DNA from: Dipteris shenzhenensis
Lineage: Eukaryota > Polypodiophyta > Polypodiopsida > Gleicheniales
Reading direction: 5' to 3' (one strand)
Length of the DNA: 64,000 bases
Assembly (NCBI GenBank): GCA_047967505.1
Contig: CM106540.1
Below, piece by piece: positions 54,385 through 64,000 of this stretch. The position numbers and the translations under genes are program-made. The number at the start of each line of letters is the position of its first letter. Positions within the stretch are counted from its first letter, which is position 1. The notes beneath the pieces are model-generated. The model searched no databases. It was not told the origin of the DNA and saw only the letters and a list, made by a program, of their open reading frames with translations.

Positions 54385-54800
54385 CTGGCACTCATCCCTC
54401 TTAAGAGAGTTGTGTGTTGCAGTCCAAGCTGATGTTTTCATAGATGCTTATTCTGGCACTCATCTCTCCCTTGAGAGTTGTGTGTTACAATCTAAGTTTA
54501 GAGATGTTTTCAAGCACTTAGTTTGGCACTCAACTGTCCCTTGATAGTTGTGTGTTGCAGTCTAAGTTAGATATCATGCGACGTGCTCCTAAACACTTAG
54601 TCTGGCACTCAACTGTCCCTTGATAGTTGTGTGTTGCAGTCTAAGTTAGATATCATGCGATGTGCTCTTAGACACTTAGTCTAGCACTCAACCGTCCCTT
54701 GATAGTTGTGTGTTGCAGTCTAAGATATCATGCGATGTGCTCTTAGACACTTAGTTTGGCACTCAATTGTCCCTTGATAGTTGTGTGTGTTGCAGTTGAA
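54385..54800. repeat. 79-bp tandem array, six copies
   Basis: Units begin CTGGCACTCA or TTGGCACTCA at 54385, 54453, 54523, 54602, 54681 and 54756; the last three spacings are 79, 79 and 75 bp. Each carries CCCTTGATAGTTGTGTGTTG followed by CAGTCTAAG. The right-hand copies are the most alike, so expansion was recent there. Every unit has a splice-acceptor-like TGTGTTGCAG. Confidence 0.93.
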
Positions 54801-55050
54801 GCCTAGTGTTAGATGGTGAAGTTCACGATTAGGTTATACCTAGGTCATTTTTTAGTGCAGGTTACATGCTTATTTTTTGTGTTTTGATTTTCTGTAGTCT
54901 ATTACATGATGTGAGCTTGAGTTGAGAGGTTATATCTAGGTAATTTCTTAGACTGCTTGCATTGTTAATTGTTATGGCTTCATGAGTTTCTTATTGCACC
55001 TGGCACTGAATTCTTTTTTGAATTCTATGTTGCAGCTTATTACATATGAG

Positions 55051-55344
55051 ATGGCTCACGCTGGTGAAAAGAGGAAGTGTCAGCAACTAGATCTCACTAA
55101 GTTTCACAGGAAGGTGCTAAAAAAAGAGAATGTACACTTCTTAATGAATGTCGATCAGGACATCATTGAGACAGCTTTCCAAAATGGTGAAATCGGTGTA
55201 CAGAATTTGGTGAGGACAATGGCAGAGCGTGGAGGGAGGACCTTGCGTGACCAATTTCTAGATGTTTTCACAGTAGAGTCTATAGACCAGTATTTGTACC
55301 ACTTAGTGATAGAGGGTCAACGATGCCTCGGTCAAATAGATTGA
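55051..55344 (+). CDS. small hypothetical protein
   Basis: A 97-residue frame from ATG 55051, 17 bases after an acceptor-like TATGTTGCAG. It reads MAHAGEKRKCQQLDLTKFHR, then LMNVDQDIIETAFQNGEIGV and RGGRTLRDQFLDVFTVESI: well-formed helical protein. I do not recognise it. After the stop at 55344 another frame continues RDTKWERTAVDARVTYIKNA and then a Pro/His/Gln-rich stretch, so the original protein was probably longer and is now frameshifted. It points toward the hAT remnant on the other strand (convergent). Confidence 0.45.
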   Translation: MAHAGEKRKCQQLDLTKFHRKVLKKENVHFLMNVDQDIIETAFQNGEIGVQNLVRTMAERGGRTLRDQFLDVFTVESIDQYLYHLVIEGQRCLGQID

Positions 55345-55830
55345 GACATAAACTCGTGACACAAAGTGGGAGCGTACTGCTGTAGATGCCAGGGTCACGT
55401 ACATTAAGAATGCGTGGCGAGGTTACAAAGGCAAAGGAGCTGCCTCGATCTCCCTTCCATCAATGCACCCTTATCCCCAAGCACAGCCACAACCACAAGC
55501 ACCAATGCACCCATGCCCCTAGTCAGATGCCACATTGCATCCATAGCAGCCACAAGTACCAATGCACCCACATTCTCAGTCACATGCCGCATTCCACCCA
55601 ACGCAGCCCGCAAGCACCATTGCAGCCACACCACAAGTATGCACCAGCGCATCGACCACAACATGTCTTTCCCCATATCCCTTTTTTCCAAGATCTTCCA
55701 TACCCAGAAGAAGTTCCTCCTCCCGATACACATCTCCCACCACATGCACGATCACATTTCACCACATCTTTTTCTTCTCCATTTGTGCCTCCTACCACAT
55801 GCACAGACCAGTTTCCATCTCCCGAATGCA
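55345..55830 (+). pseudogene. Pro/His/Gln-rich continuation of the 55-kb ORF
   Basis: Three overlapping plus-strand frames are open because of a repeated CACCCA/CAGCCA-type sequence. The frame giving QPQVPMHPHSQSHAAFHP has two TAGs where CAG is expected and joins best to VTYIKNAWRGYKGKGAAS upstream. Low complexity; function unknown. Confidence 0.35.
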
Positions 55831-57302
55831 TTTGATATTGTGGATGTACTGCAAATGAAGCTCCATGCAAAGGGGTATGCATTTGCTTCCATATCTTATT
55901 GACCAAATATACCACTTGTTGCTTCTCCCTAGGTGCAAAGCGCACAAATTCTTTAACTTATCGTATTGCTTCTGACATCTTCCAATACACTTTATCCATA
56001 ACAAAGGCATCAACGTCGACCATCCTCAATACTGTTATAAATGGCTCTACACCTTTTATTCCAATGACATTTTTCCATAATAGAGATGATTATACCAGAT
56101 GCACATGTTTAGAGCTTGGTATTGCATACTGCATCTTTTTCTCAAGCCAATTCGCCCATCGTCTATCAGCAACAACAGTCTCGACTAAATCTTGACGCAC
56201 TTCCAACAATCTAGCAAGAACTAGAAAAGAAGTGGCAAATCTAGTTTGACAAAATTGCCTGAGTTGTTTCATTGAGTATTCTCTTAATACTGCATGCAAG
56301 TATTGATGACTCTTTATAAAACTCACTATGGTGTTAGCATCTTGCAGTACTGATTGCCCAAATGGCAATTGTCCAATATCCTTCAACAATAAGTTGAGAG
56401 TATGAGCACCACATGGCACCCATGTCAGAGTGGGATACTTTGCCATGACCATCTCACCCATGGTCTTGTAATTCGATGCATTATTTGTTACTAATGCAGT
56501 AACATTCTCACGGCCACCAACTTTATGAATTGCTCTTTCGTATATTTTTACAATATATGCTGAAGTTTTTTCTTTTAGAGACGTATCAATACTCTCCAAA
56601 AACATAGTTCCCTTGGGAGTAATGCAATTACATTTATCAAGGGTCTGGCCTGCTTGCTAGTCCATCCATCAAAACCAAGAGTGCACCCATATGTAGGAAT
56701 AAAATCCAATATCTTTTTTTCCAAGCAATCTATCACAATTTATTTGACTCTATCAAGATGATCCGTACGCATTTTATTATGATTTGGCAAAATAAATCTT
56801 GGTCTAGCACATGATTTCAAGGCATTACAAAACGTGTCATCTCTCATGACATTGAATGGTATACCATTTTTAACAAATGCTTCTATCCATCTTAAGTGCT
56901 CTTCATGCACTTGTTGTCGAAGAAATCCATCCTCCTTAGAAGATTGTTCTCCCTTTTTTCTCTTCTTTACCTATGACAGGCATTAGTTGCATCAAAACTC
57001 ACCTGCGACATGCTTGCTAGCATATCTACATCACCTTCATGTATGGATACACTCCTCGCATTTATTGGTGCTTCTTCTTCAACCGTCTCATCAACCTCAG
57101 CGCTCACATTTTGTTGATTTGAATAATTTCTTATTAGGGTCAGATTAACCACTTTCTCTAAATACGATTTGCATAACGGAAGAACATCAGACAGAGTACA
57201 TGGCTCCAACGTCACTCCCTATTCCGAGAAAATGTTGTTTGATGCGAGTAGAACCGCTTGTGAACTTGTGTCCACAATATTTACATTGCAAGAAAGAAAC
57301 CG
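55830..57302 (-). pseudogene. hAT transposase with BED finger, broken
   Basis: Minus-strand order: BED-type zinc finger (CKYCGHKFTSGSTRIKQHFL, 57290-57215); LRWIEAFVKNGIPFNVMRDD (about 56914); GCTLGFDGWTSKQARPLINV (about 56686-56627), the first catalytic aspartate region; an open 171-codon frame 56605-56090 with ALVTNNASNYKTMGEMV, WVPCGAHTLNLLLKDI and CQTRFATSFLVL (second aspartate region and the conserved C-x2-H block); then VEPFITVLRMVDVDAFVMDK (about 56021-55960). This is the DUF659/hAT RNase-H-like transposase core. The C-terminal dimerisation domain is missing. Stops and frameshifts make it dead. Confidence 0.88.
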
Positions 57303-57419
57303 AGACATGTACTTTTCATATCTCTATCACGTATGACCAAATCTTGCCGCGCACCATGCTTTTGAAGTTGCCAAAAACAAAATGCAAAAAAACTAATTTG
57401 AGAATATAATAGAAACATA

Positions 57420-57920
57420 CTACAATACACATTTTATAAAAAAACAACACATTCTTTAAAGTATGCAATATATTAATTGTCATTCAATCACGCTCTATTA
57501 AAAGAATACAAAATATTCATTTAGAAGAAACTGTAAGAATAAGTAATAAAAATTAAGACATTGATTCATTTCTATTGAAAGAATATACTCAAATTGAAAA
57601 TTATTCATTCACATTCTATTGAAATAATATTACATATTCATTCAAAAGAAAGTGAAAGAATTGACTAATAAAAAGAGATATGGACTCTTTTTTTTTTAAA
57701 GAATACACTCAAATTGAAAATCATTCATTCATATTTTATTGAAAGAATATTAAATATTCATTCAAAAAAAAGTGTAAGAATGAGACAACTCTTCTAATAA
57801 CTTTTAAAACTTTCAATTCATACACTTTAAAACTCTTTCTATTCTTTCACATTCTATTGAAAGAATATAAAATATTCATTTAAAGAAAGTGTGAGAATAC
57901 AAACACAAAATAAAATCATA
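57420..57920. repeat. AT-rich degenerate repeats near the hAT end
   Basis: Phrases TCTATTGAAAGAATAT, CTCAAATTGAAAAT, CATTCATTC and AAATATTCATTCAAA recur about five times with a spacing of 100-130 bp. Confidence 0.75.
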
Positions 57921-57927
57921 TTTCTCA

Positions 57928-58495
57928 CAAGAGATCTAGGGAACTCAACAAGGAGATCCTAGAACTCCCACCTACAAAAATCCTCACAAGAGATCTAAGG
58001 AACTCAACAAGAAGATCCTAGAACTCCCACAAACAAATTCATAATTCCATAGACACAAAAATAAGCCCATTTCTCACAAGAGATCTAAGGAACTCACCAA
58101 GGAGATTTTAGAACTCCCACGTATAAAAATCTATCCACATGAGATCTAACAAACTCAACAAGGAAATCCTAGAACTCCCACAAACAAATTTCATAGACAC
58201 AAAAACAAGCACATTTCTCACAAGAGATCTAAGGAACTCAACAAGGAGATCCTCAAACTCCCACAAATAAATTTATCTCACAAGAGATCTAAGGAATTCA
58301 ACAAGGAGATCCTAGAACTCCCACAAACAAATTTCAGGCACATAAATATTTGAAATATTTTTATCATAAGAGATCAAAGGAACTCAATAAAGAGAACCTA
58401 GAACTCCCACAAATAAAAGAACAAAGACCAAAACCCAAAACCTCACAAGAGATCTCAGGAACTCAAAATGAGATCCTAAATCTCCCTAACAAAAA
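57928..58495. repeat. GAGATCTAAGGAACTCAACA repeat array
   Basis: The core CACAAGAGATCTAAGGAACT + CAACAAGGAGATCCTAGAAC + TCCCACAAACAAATTT occurs about nine times between 57928 and 58495, spaced 55-90 bp. It sits outside the 5' end of the hAT coding remnant; hAT elements often carry subterminal repeats bound by their transposase, which is a possible role (inference). Confidence 0.9.
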
Positions 58496-58900
58496 ATCCA
58501 TCTTATTTCGGACCTTCTAGATTGCTTTCCCAACCTTGAGGACCTTTCTTCTTCTTTTCCTTGTTTGATCTCTTATGCTCAGCTAGGGAACCAAGTGTGA
58601 GATAAGAGACATTGGCAAACAGTGAGCTTATATGCAGAAATGCAGTAACATATTCGTCCTAATATAGGTTTATTCATACGAATACTTTATTTGTACAAAT
58701 ATGTGGGGATGACATGGCGATTTATCTAAAAAACGTGACATGTCACCACTTTTCAAACCGAAATTTTCTTCCATTCGAATCATTCAAGCAATTTTCCCAA
58801 TTTTTTCGAATCACGAATTCGAATTTTTCTACTTAGGTATCCTCTTGGCAGAGGGTTGGCTTTTTCTATACCCCCCTCTGCATATAAAAATTTTCAGTAT
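58496..58900. other. no gene
   Basis: Transition from the repeat array to the pyrimidine-rich tract. No coding or repeat signal found. Confidence 0.55.
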
Positions 58901-59084
58901 GTCATACATCCATCCATCGAACACACACACACACACTTACTGTTCTCCTTTTTCTTTTGCATCCATTTAATTTCTTATTTTTTTGTTTTTCTATTTTTTC
59001 TAATTCCTTTTCCTTCTATCTCACAAACACTCCCTAATTTTTTCTGATTCCTCCTAATTTTTTTTAATTTCTTTCTTAAAGCTC

Positions 59085-59126
<42 letters not shown>

Positions 59127-59940
59127 CCTTGCATCTTTAACCAATTTCTCCAATTTTCTTCCCTATTTTTTCCTCTTCCTTCCCCATAATTTTCCCTAAT
59201 TTCACTTGATTTCCCCCCAATTATTTTTATTAATGTTTTAAAACTAACTTTTTAAATCCTTTAGCCTTTTTTAAAATTCTCTGTAGGCCCCTTTTTTTAC
59301 ACATTTAAAGCATTGAAATTTGGATTCCACAACATGTATGAGATGTTCTAACTTTCATGTTGTTGTTATGGTGCCAGGTGAGTTAACACACTTCTCCATT
59401 AGATTTGGAATGTAAATCTTTGGCAAGGTTTGTTGGAACAAGGACATGGCATGGCAATTCTAGTGAATACATTTTGATGGACTTGTTGTAACACTTTTTA
59501 CTATGTATTTGGTGCTCTGGTAATCAAGATCCTTCCTAAGAAATGGTTTTTTACTATGTAATTGGTGCTTTGGTGATCAAGATCCTACCTAAGAATTGGT
59601 ATAGTTTTAGCAAGGTTTAAAAAATCATATGAGGAGCACTTTTATAGATTCTCTTCCTACAACTTTTATGTAATTGTGATGACTTTTCCAAGATATTTTT
59701 AATTTAATTCTATCAATATAATGGATCCCTTGTAGTAGATTATGCAAGTACCATTTAAGGGATGACTCTCTTCTACAATTGATATCGAAGGGCAATAGCA
59801 TATGTTTTTATTTTGGGTCTTAAGCAGTTTGTTTGAATATGAAAGTAATCATTTGTTGGAGCTATAGCCTTGCAGCTAGTTAAGAAACACACACACACAC
59901 ACACCTGCGCACGTACGCACATGCACACACACACACACAC

Positions 59941-60104
59941 ACTTACTATCCCTTCCTCCATTGGTTTGGCCACTTGCTCATTAGATCTCCCCTCGACAAC
60001 CCCCCTTAATTTCCCTAATTTATTTTCCCTCAAACTCCCTTATTCTTCCCTTAATTTGTCTCTAATTTTCTCTGTATTTTTTTCTCAATCTCCCTTGTTT
60101 TTCC

Positions 60105-60151
<47 letters not shown>

Positions 60152-60861
60152 ATTATTTTTCCCTTAAAATTCCCCTTTAGTTTCCCTTAAATTTCCCTTT
60201 TTAACTCCCCTTAAAAATTCCCTTAAATTTCCCCTTATTTTTATTTTCCCCTTTATTGCCCTTGGTTTTTCCCCGTAATGTTTCCCTAACACCCTATATT
60301 ACATTTTCTCCTTATCTCCTTTGTCCCTACTTTTATTACTCTTTCCTTTTTTAAATTAAAAAAAAATCCTTTAAACTTCTCTCTATTTTTTTTTCTCAAA
60401 TTATCTTTTTAAATGGTCTTCTTAAATTCTTAAAACTCCCTTGTTATTCCTCTACCTCCTTCTCCTTCATTGTTAGTTTTTCCCTCCCTTAAAAAATTCT
60501 TTAAATGATCTTATCCTTTCTATTATCCAAGTTTTTTTATTTTTTATATTCTTGATCCCCTATTTTAATTCCTTTCTAAATTCCTCTAATTTTCCTAATA
60601 ATATTTTTTCCTAAATATCTCCCTATCTTGTCCCTAATCCCCCTTTTTTTCTCTCTAACACTCCCTAATTTTTTCTATTATTACTCTAACTTTGTCCTAT
60701 GTTTTCTTTTTTGTTTTTCTAACCACCCCCACCCCCACCCCCACCCCAACTATTTTGTTATTTCCCCCTTTCTAATTTTTTCGTAAAATTGAAACTCTTT
60801 CACACCTTTTTTGTTACCCCCCCTCCTTTTTCTTCTCGCTTCCCACGTTTATCCTAAGCCC
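59941..60861 (+). repeat. 0.92-kb direct repeat, copy 1
   Basis: Starts ACTTACTATCCCTTCCTCCA after a CA run and ends ATCCTAAGCCC. It matches 63077-63987 over its whole length with a few percent difference and small indels, chiefly in the CT run. Confidence 0.92.
60724..60748 (-). repeat. GGGGGT-type repeat with quadruplex potential (copy 1)
   Basis: Plus strand ACCCCCACCCCCACCCCCA-like; the minus strand has four GGGGG runs separated by one base. Confidence 0.85.
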
Positions 60862-61508
60862 TTATTAATAAATCCCTCTCTCCAATCGTTCATTCAATCC
60901 CACTGTCGCAGCGGCTCTCCTTGGTCCCTTGGGCTTCCAAACTCTCGATTTGCATGCCACATTATTGCTAGACCATGTCATACTCTGTTTTTCCCCAACT
61001 ACGTTGCTTCAAATTACAGTATTAATCGGCTGCCCCTCACATCAACTCTCTGACTCACCTACTCGCTATCTCCCCCGACTTGTGCATGCACTTCGACTCC
61101 TTTTCGACTCCAGACTACACCCAATACCCAGCTATTTAAACCCATGTGGTGCCTGCTAGAAAATGTACTCCCTCACACAACCTCCTTTACTGGCAGTACC
61201 TTCTACCATCTTTCCTCCTGACCTACCACTTACTCATGCCTCCCATCCTCCTGATATTGAAACTATGTGACCTTCCATCCACGTCCCTCGCATGAATGGA
61301 TGCGACAAGCATAGGTCCTTTCCTCTCCCTTTGAACTTATGCATTTGTTTCCCCCCCCCCCCCCAAACTGCTTCCTTTAAACTCTCGTGCTACCCTCTCC
61401 CATCCTTCTCTAAAGCTTTATCAAAATCCCTTATTTAATTATTCTCTTCCTTTATTTTTCCTCTCCCCCCTTATAAACCTTCTCCTAACCCCTTTTCTTC
61501 CTTTCAAA

Positions 61509-61585
<77 letters not shown>

Positions 61586-61727
61586 CTATCTCTTTATTCC
61601 CTCTTAGCCTCTTCTAAACTCTCTCTCTCTCTCTCTCTCCCACTCTCTCACTCTCTCTCTCACCTTTTCCTCTCTCCCTAAAAAATCCCTTTCTCTCTAT
61701 CACTCCCTCTCTCCAAAACTCTCTCTC

Positions 61728-61811
<84 letters not shown>

Positions 61812-62983
61812 CCCTCTCCCCTACTTCATTCATTAAAGTCAATTGGGGCCTCCCTTTTTAAAAAATTAAAATCCAAACACCCCTCTCTAGTTATAATGAA
61901 ATTACTTTTATATTTTCCCTATTCCCCCCTCTTGCTACTTCATTCATTACAACCTCCCCCTTCCTTTTCTATTAAATTATATTAAAATTCTCCCCCCTTC
62001 CCACAACCCCCTTTCTACAAAGGTTCATAATTTCTCTCTAGACTGATCGTGTCACCCAAACAAATCTCGTTTTTACATTTAAGCTTGATAAGTGTATGGC
62101 AAAGTATTGATTTTTATTGGACTCCAATAACAAGGGAGGGGTGTTTATGACACCTCTCTTCTCAACTAAAGTCAAAACCGGTTCTCATTATTTTGCTTGT
62201 TGGATGGTGGCAGGTAGGCAAACTCCCCTCTTCAATAAAAGTGATGCTTGCCTGGACTTATCCAAGCTCAACTTCCATACAGTTTCCACAGTCATTTCTA
62301 TAAAAATGCCCGCTACTAGTTTCCTTTATAAATAGGGATTCACTGACTTGTACAAACTTTTCCATTAATGCAATTAGTACTATTTCATTGTCTAGCTTCA
62401 CTTTTCGGTCTTTTCACTATGCAAAGGGGTGTTGTAAAATCTTTCACACACAGGTTGTTTCCCCAATAACTCTGGACGGTTGTACATAGTATACTTAAGT
62501 CATTAAGGCTGTTTGGCTTCTTGACTCCCTTCTTTAACTTGTTCTTTATTTGTTTTATTTTTCTAATAAACATCTTTCTAATCCCTCTCTTGTCCTTGCA
62601 GAATTATTCATCAGATGTCATGCTCCAAATCTAAAACTCTCTATAGCCCTACCCTAATTTCGGCTCCCACCTCCCAAACAATACATTTAAGTCATTATGG
62701 CTTTTTGGTCTTTTGACTCCTTTCATGTCTCTTTTGAGCAACACTGTTTTATTACACTTACCTTGTTATTGTTTTTCCCTTCTTATATAAAACTCTTCTA
62801 ATCTAGATTATTGTCAAAACTATCCAATTCCTTTTCCTGCCTAAATACTACTATAACCACAACTTACCCATATATCTGTTAAACCATTTTCTTCCATACT
62901 GTTCACCTATCTCACTCAAGTACTTCTCTTCCATTTCCATTACTTTAAATTGCACTTCTCAATACTTCTCATTCTCTTTGGGT

Positions 62984-63022
62984 AGACAGTAGGTCATCAC
63001 ACTAGGTGATGACCTACTGTCT
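62984..63022. repeat. perfect 17-bp hairpin
   Basis: AGACAGTAGGTCATCAC (62984-63000) and GTGATGACCTACTGTCT (63006-63022) are exact inverted copies around the loop ACTAG. It lies about 40 bp before the second CA run and repeat copy 2. Confidence 0.93.
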
Positions 63023-63076
63023 CACTCAGTGTGTTGTATCCTACTGAGGCAAAGGTTGGTACACACACACACACAC

Positions 63077-63987
63077 ACTTACTATCCCTTCCTCCATTGG
63101 TTTGGCCACTTGCTCATTAGATCTCCCCTTGACAACCCCCCTTTATTTCCCTAGTTTCTTTTCCCTCAAACTCCCTTATTCTCCCATTAATTTGTCTCTA
63201 ATTTTCTCAGTATTTTTTTCTCAATCTCCCTTGTTTTTCCTAATCTCTCTCTCTCTCTCTCTCTCTCCTTATTTTTCCCTTAAAATTCCCCTTTAGTTTT
63301 CCTTTTTAGCTCCCCTTAAAATTTCCCTTAAATTTCCCCATATTTTTATTTTCCCCTTTATTGCCCTTTGTTTTTCTCCATAATGTTTTCCTAACACCCT
63401 ATATTCCATTTTCTCCTTATCTCCTTTGACCCTACTTTTATTACTCTTTCCTTAATTAAAAAAACTTTTCCTTTAAACCTCTCTCCATTTTCTTTTTCTC
63501 AAATTATCTTTTTAAATGGTCTCTTTAAATTCTTAAACTCCCTTGTTATTCCTCTACCTCCTTCTCCTTCATTGTTAAATTTTTCCTTCCTTAAAAAATT
63601 TTTAAAATGATCTTATCCTTTCTATTATCCAAGTTTTTTGATTTTTTATATTCTTGATCCCATATTTTAATTCCTTTCTAAATTCCTCTAATTTTCTTAA
63701 TAATATTTTTTCCTAAATATCTCTCTATCTTGTCTTTAATCCCCCTCTTTTCTCTCTAACACTCCCTAATTTTCCCTAATTTTTCCTTATTTTTTCTATT
63801 ATTACTCTAACTTTGTCCTATGTTATCTTTTTTGATTTTCTAACCCCCCCCCTGCCCCCACCCCCACCCCAACTATTCTGTTATTTCCCCCTTTCTTTTT
63901 TTTCCTTAAAATTGAAACTCTTTCTTACCTTTTTTGTAAAACCCCCCCTTCCTTTTTCTTCTTGCTTCCCATGTTTATCCTAAGCCC
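63077..63987 (+). repeat. 0.91-kb direct repeat, copy 2
   Basis: Same block as 59941-60861, starting after a CA run and ending ATCCTAAGCCC near the right window edge. The start-to-start distance between copies is 3136 bp. It includes a second G-quadruplex-prone stretch at about 63843-63870. Confidence 0.92.
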
Positions 63988-64000
63988 ATATTTATATATC

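Larger units (their letters stand above)
58900..64000. repeat. 5-kb pyrimidine-rich low-complexity tract
   Basis: The plus strand is dominated by C and T for about 5 kb, made of TTTCCCT-, CTCTCT- and TTTTTCT-like words. It includes (CT)n at 59090-59124, 60110-60150, 61512-61567, 61619-61640, 61735-61806 and 63244-63268; (TCTA)n at 61566-61590; (CA)n at 58921-58936, 59888-59940 and 63061-63076; and 14 C at 61351-61364. Open frames in it are composition artefacts. Confidence 0.9.

Noticed and set aside
58740-63296. Serine/leucine/proline-rich ORFs of 60-106 codons
   Set aside because: They simply translate CT- and TTC-rich low-complexity DNA, with no start context or domain.
59941-63987. Calling the two 0.9-kb blocks LTRs outright
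   Set aside because: No primer binding site after copy 1 and no polypurine tract that can be told apart from the general purine/pyrimidine bias; listed as direct repeats instead.
1-64000. tRNA, rRNA or CRISPR features
   Set aside because: No T-loop/acceptor pattern, ribosomal sequence or regular spacer array was found; repeats are tandem without unique spacers.

Overview
The window looks like repeat-rich nuclear DNA from a land plant with a large genome. A fern or other seed-free vascular plant is my best guess; this is an inference, because nothing here pins the species. Reasons: several degraded Ty1/copia retrotransposons, LINE, hAT and PIF/Harbinger remnants, a Helitron relative, long AT-rich gene-free stretches, GT-AG style exon edges, and one intact gene of a plant-wide family. 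There are no operons, ribosome binding sites or CRISPR arrays.

Layout. 1-4208 is a minus-strand copia element (A), cut by the left window edge and truncated in its 5' leader. 6529-11188 is copia element B: a plus-strand 5' LTR start, then an inverted leader/gag block, then plus-strand gag-pol, with the 3' end missing. 13.2-15.2 kb holds a possible small secreted cysteine-rich peptide (minus), a TATA box with an unrecognised acidic reading frame, and a nested foldback hairpin of about 300 bp. 18.4-20.8 kb has degenerate tandem repeats around a 272-codon acidic ORF. 21.3-22.9 kb is a minus-strand LINE fragment. 23.2-24.5 kb holds tandem and palindromic AT-rich repeats. 25.5-27.3 kb is a PIF/Harbinger remnant.

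27.5-36.1 kb is the most striking part. A Helitron of the Helentron/Helitron2 type (Rep tail, Pif1-like helicase, C-terminal endonuclease-exonuclease-phosphatase domain) is split by copia element C (28682-34295). Element C has LTRs, a primer binding site, a polypurine tract and a 5-bp target-site duplication (GGGCT). The helicase reading frame resumes exactly after the duplication.

37.5-39.8 kb holds the one convincing host gene: an intact single-exon ORF (38062-39105, 347 aa) of the plant PNRC/EDC1-like family, with a TATA box, a purine-repeat leader, a short upstream ORF and a candidate poly(A) signal. 40-51 kb is mostly noncoding with old tandem duplications. 51.3-51.9 kb holds two probable exons of an unknown minus-strand gene. 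52.8-53.1 kb is a second LINE scrap (zf-RVT). 54.4-58.5 kb has a 79-bp repeat array, a small unknown ORF, and a minus-strand hAT transposase pseudogene with repeat arrays beyond its 5' end. 58.9-64 kb is an extreme pyrimidine-rich tract with microsatellites, C-runs and a duplicated 0.9-kb block.

The genes do not form a shared pathway. The window is a nest of decayed transposons around one ordinary gene. All copia, LINE, hAT, Harbinger and Helentron coding regions contain stops or frameshifts, many of them C-to-T type, so none looks autonomous today.
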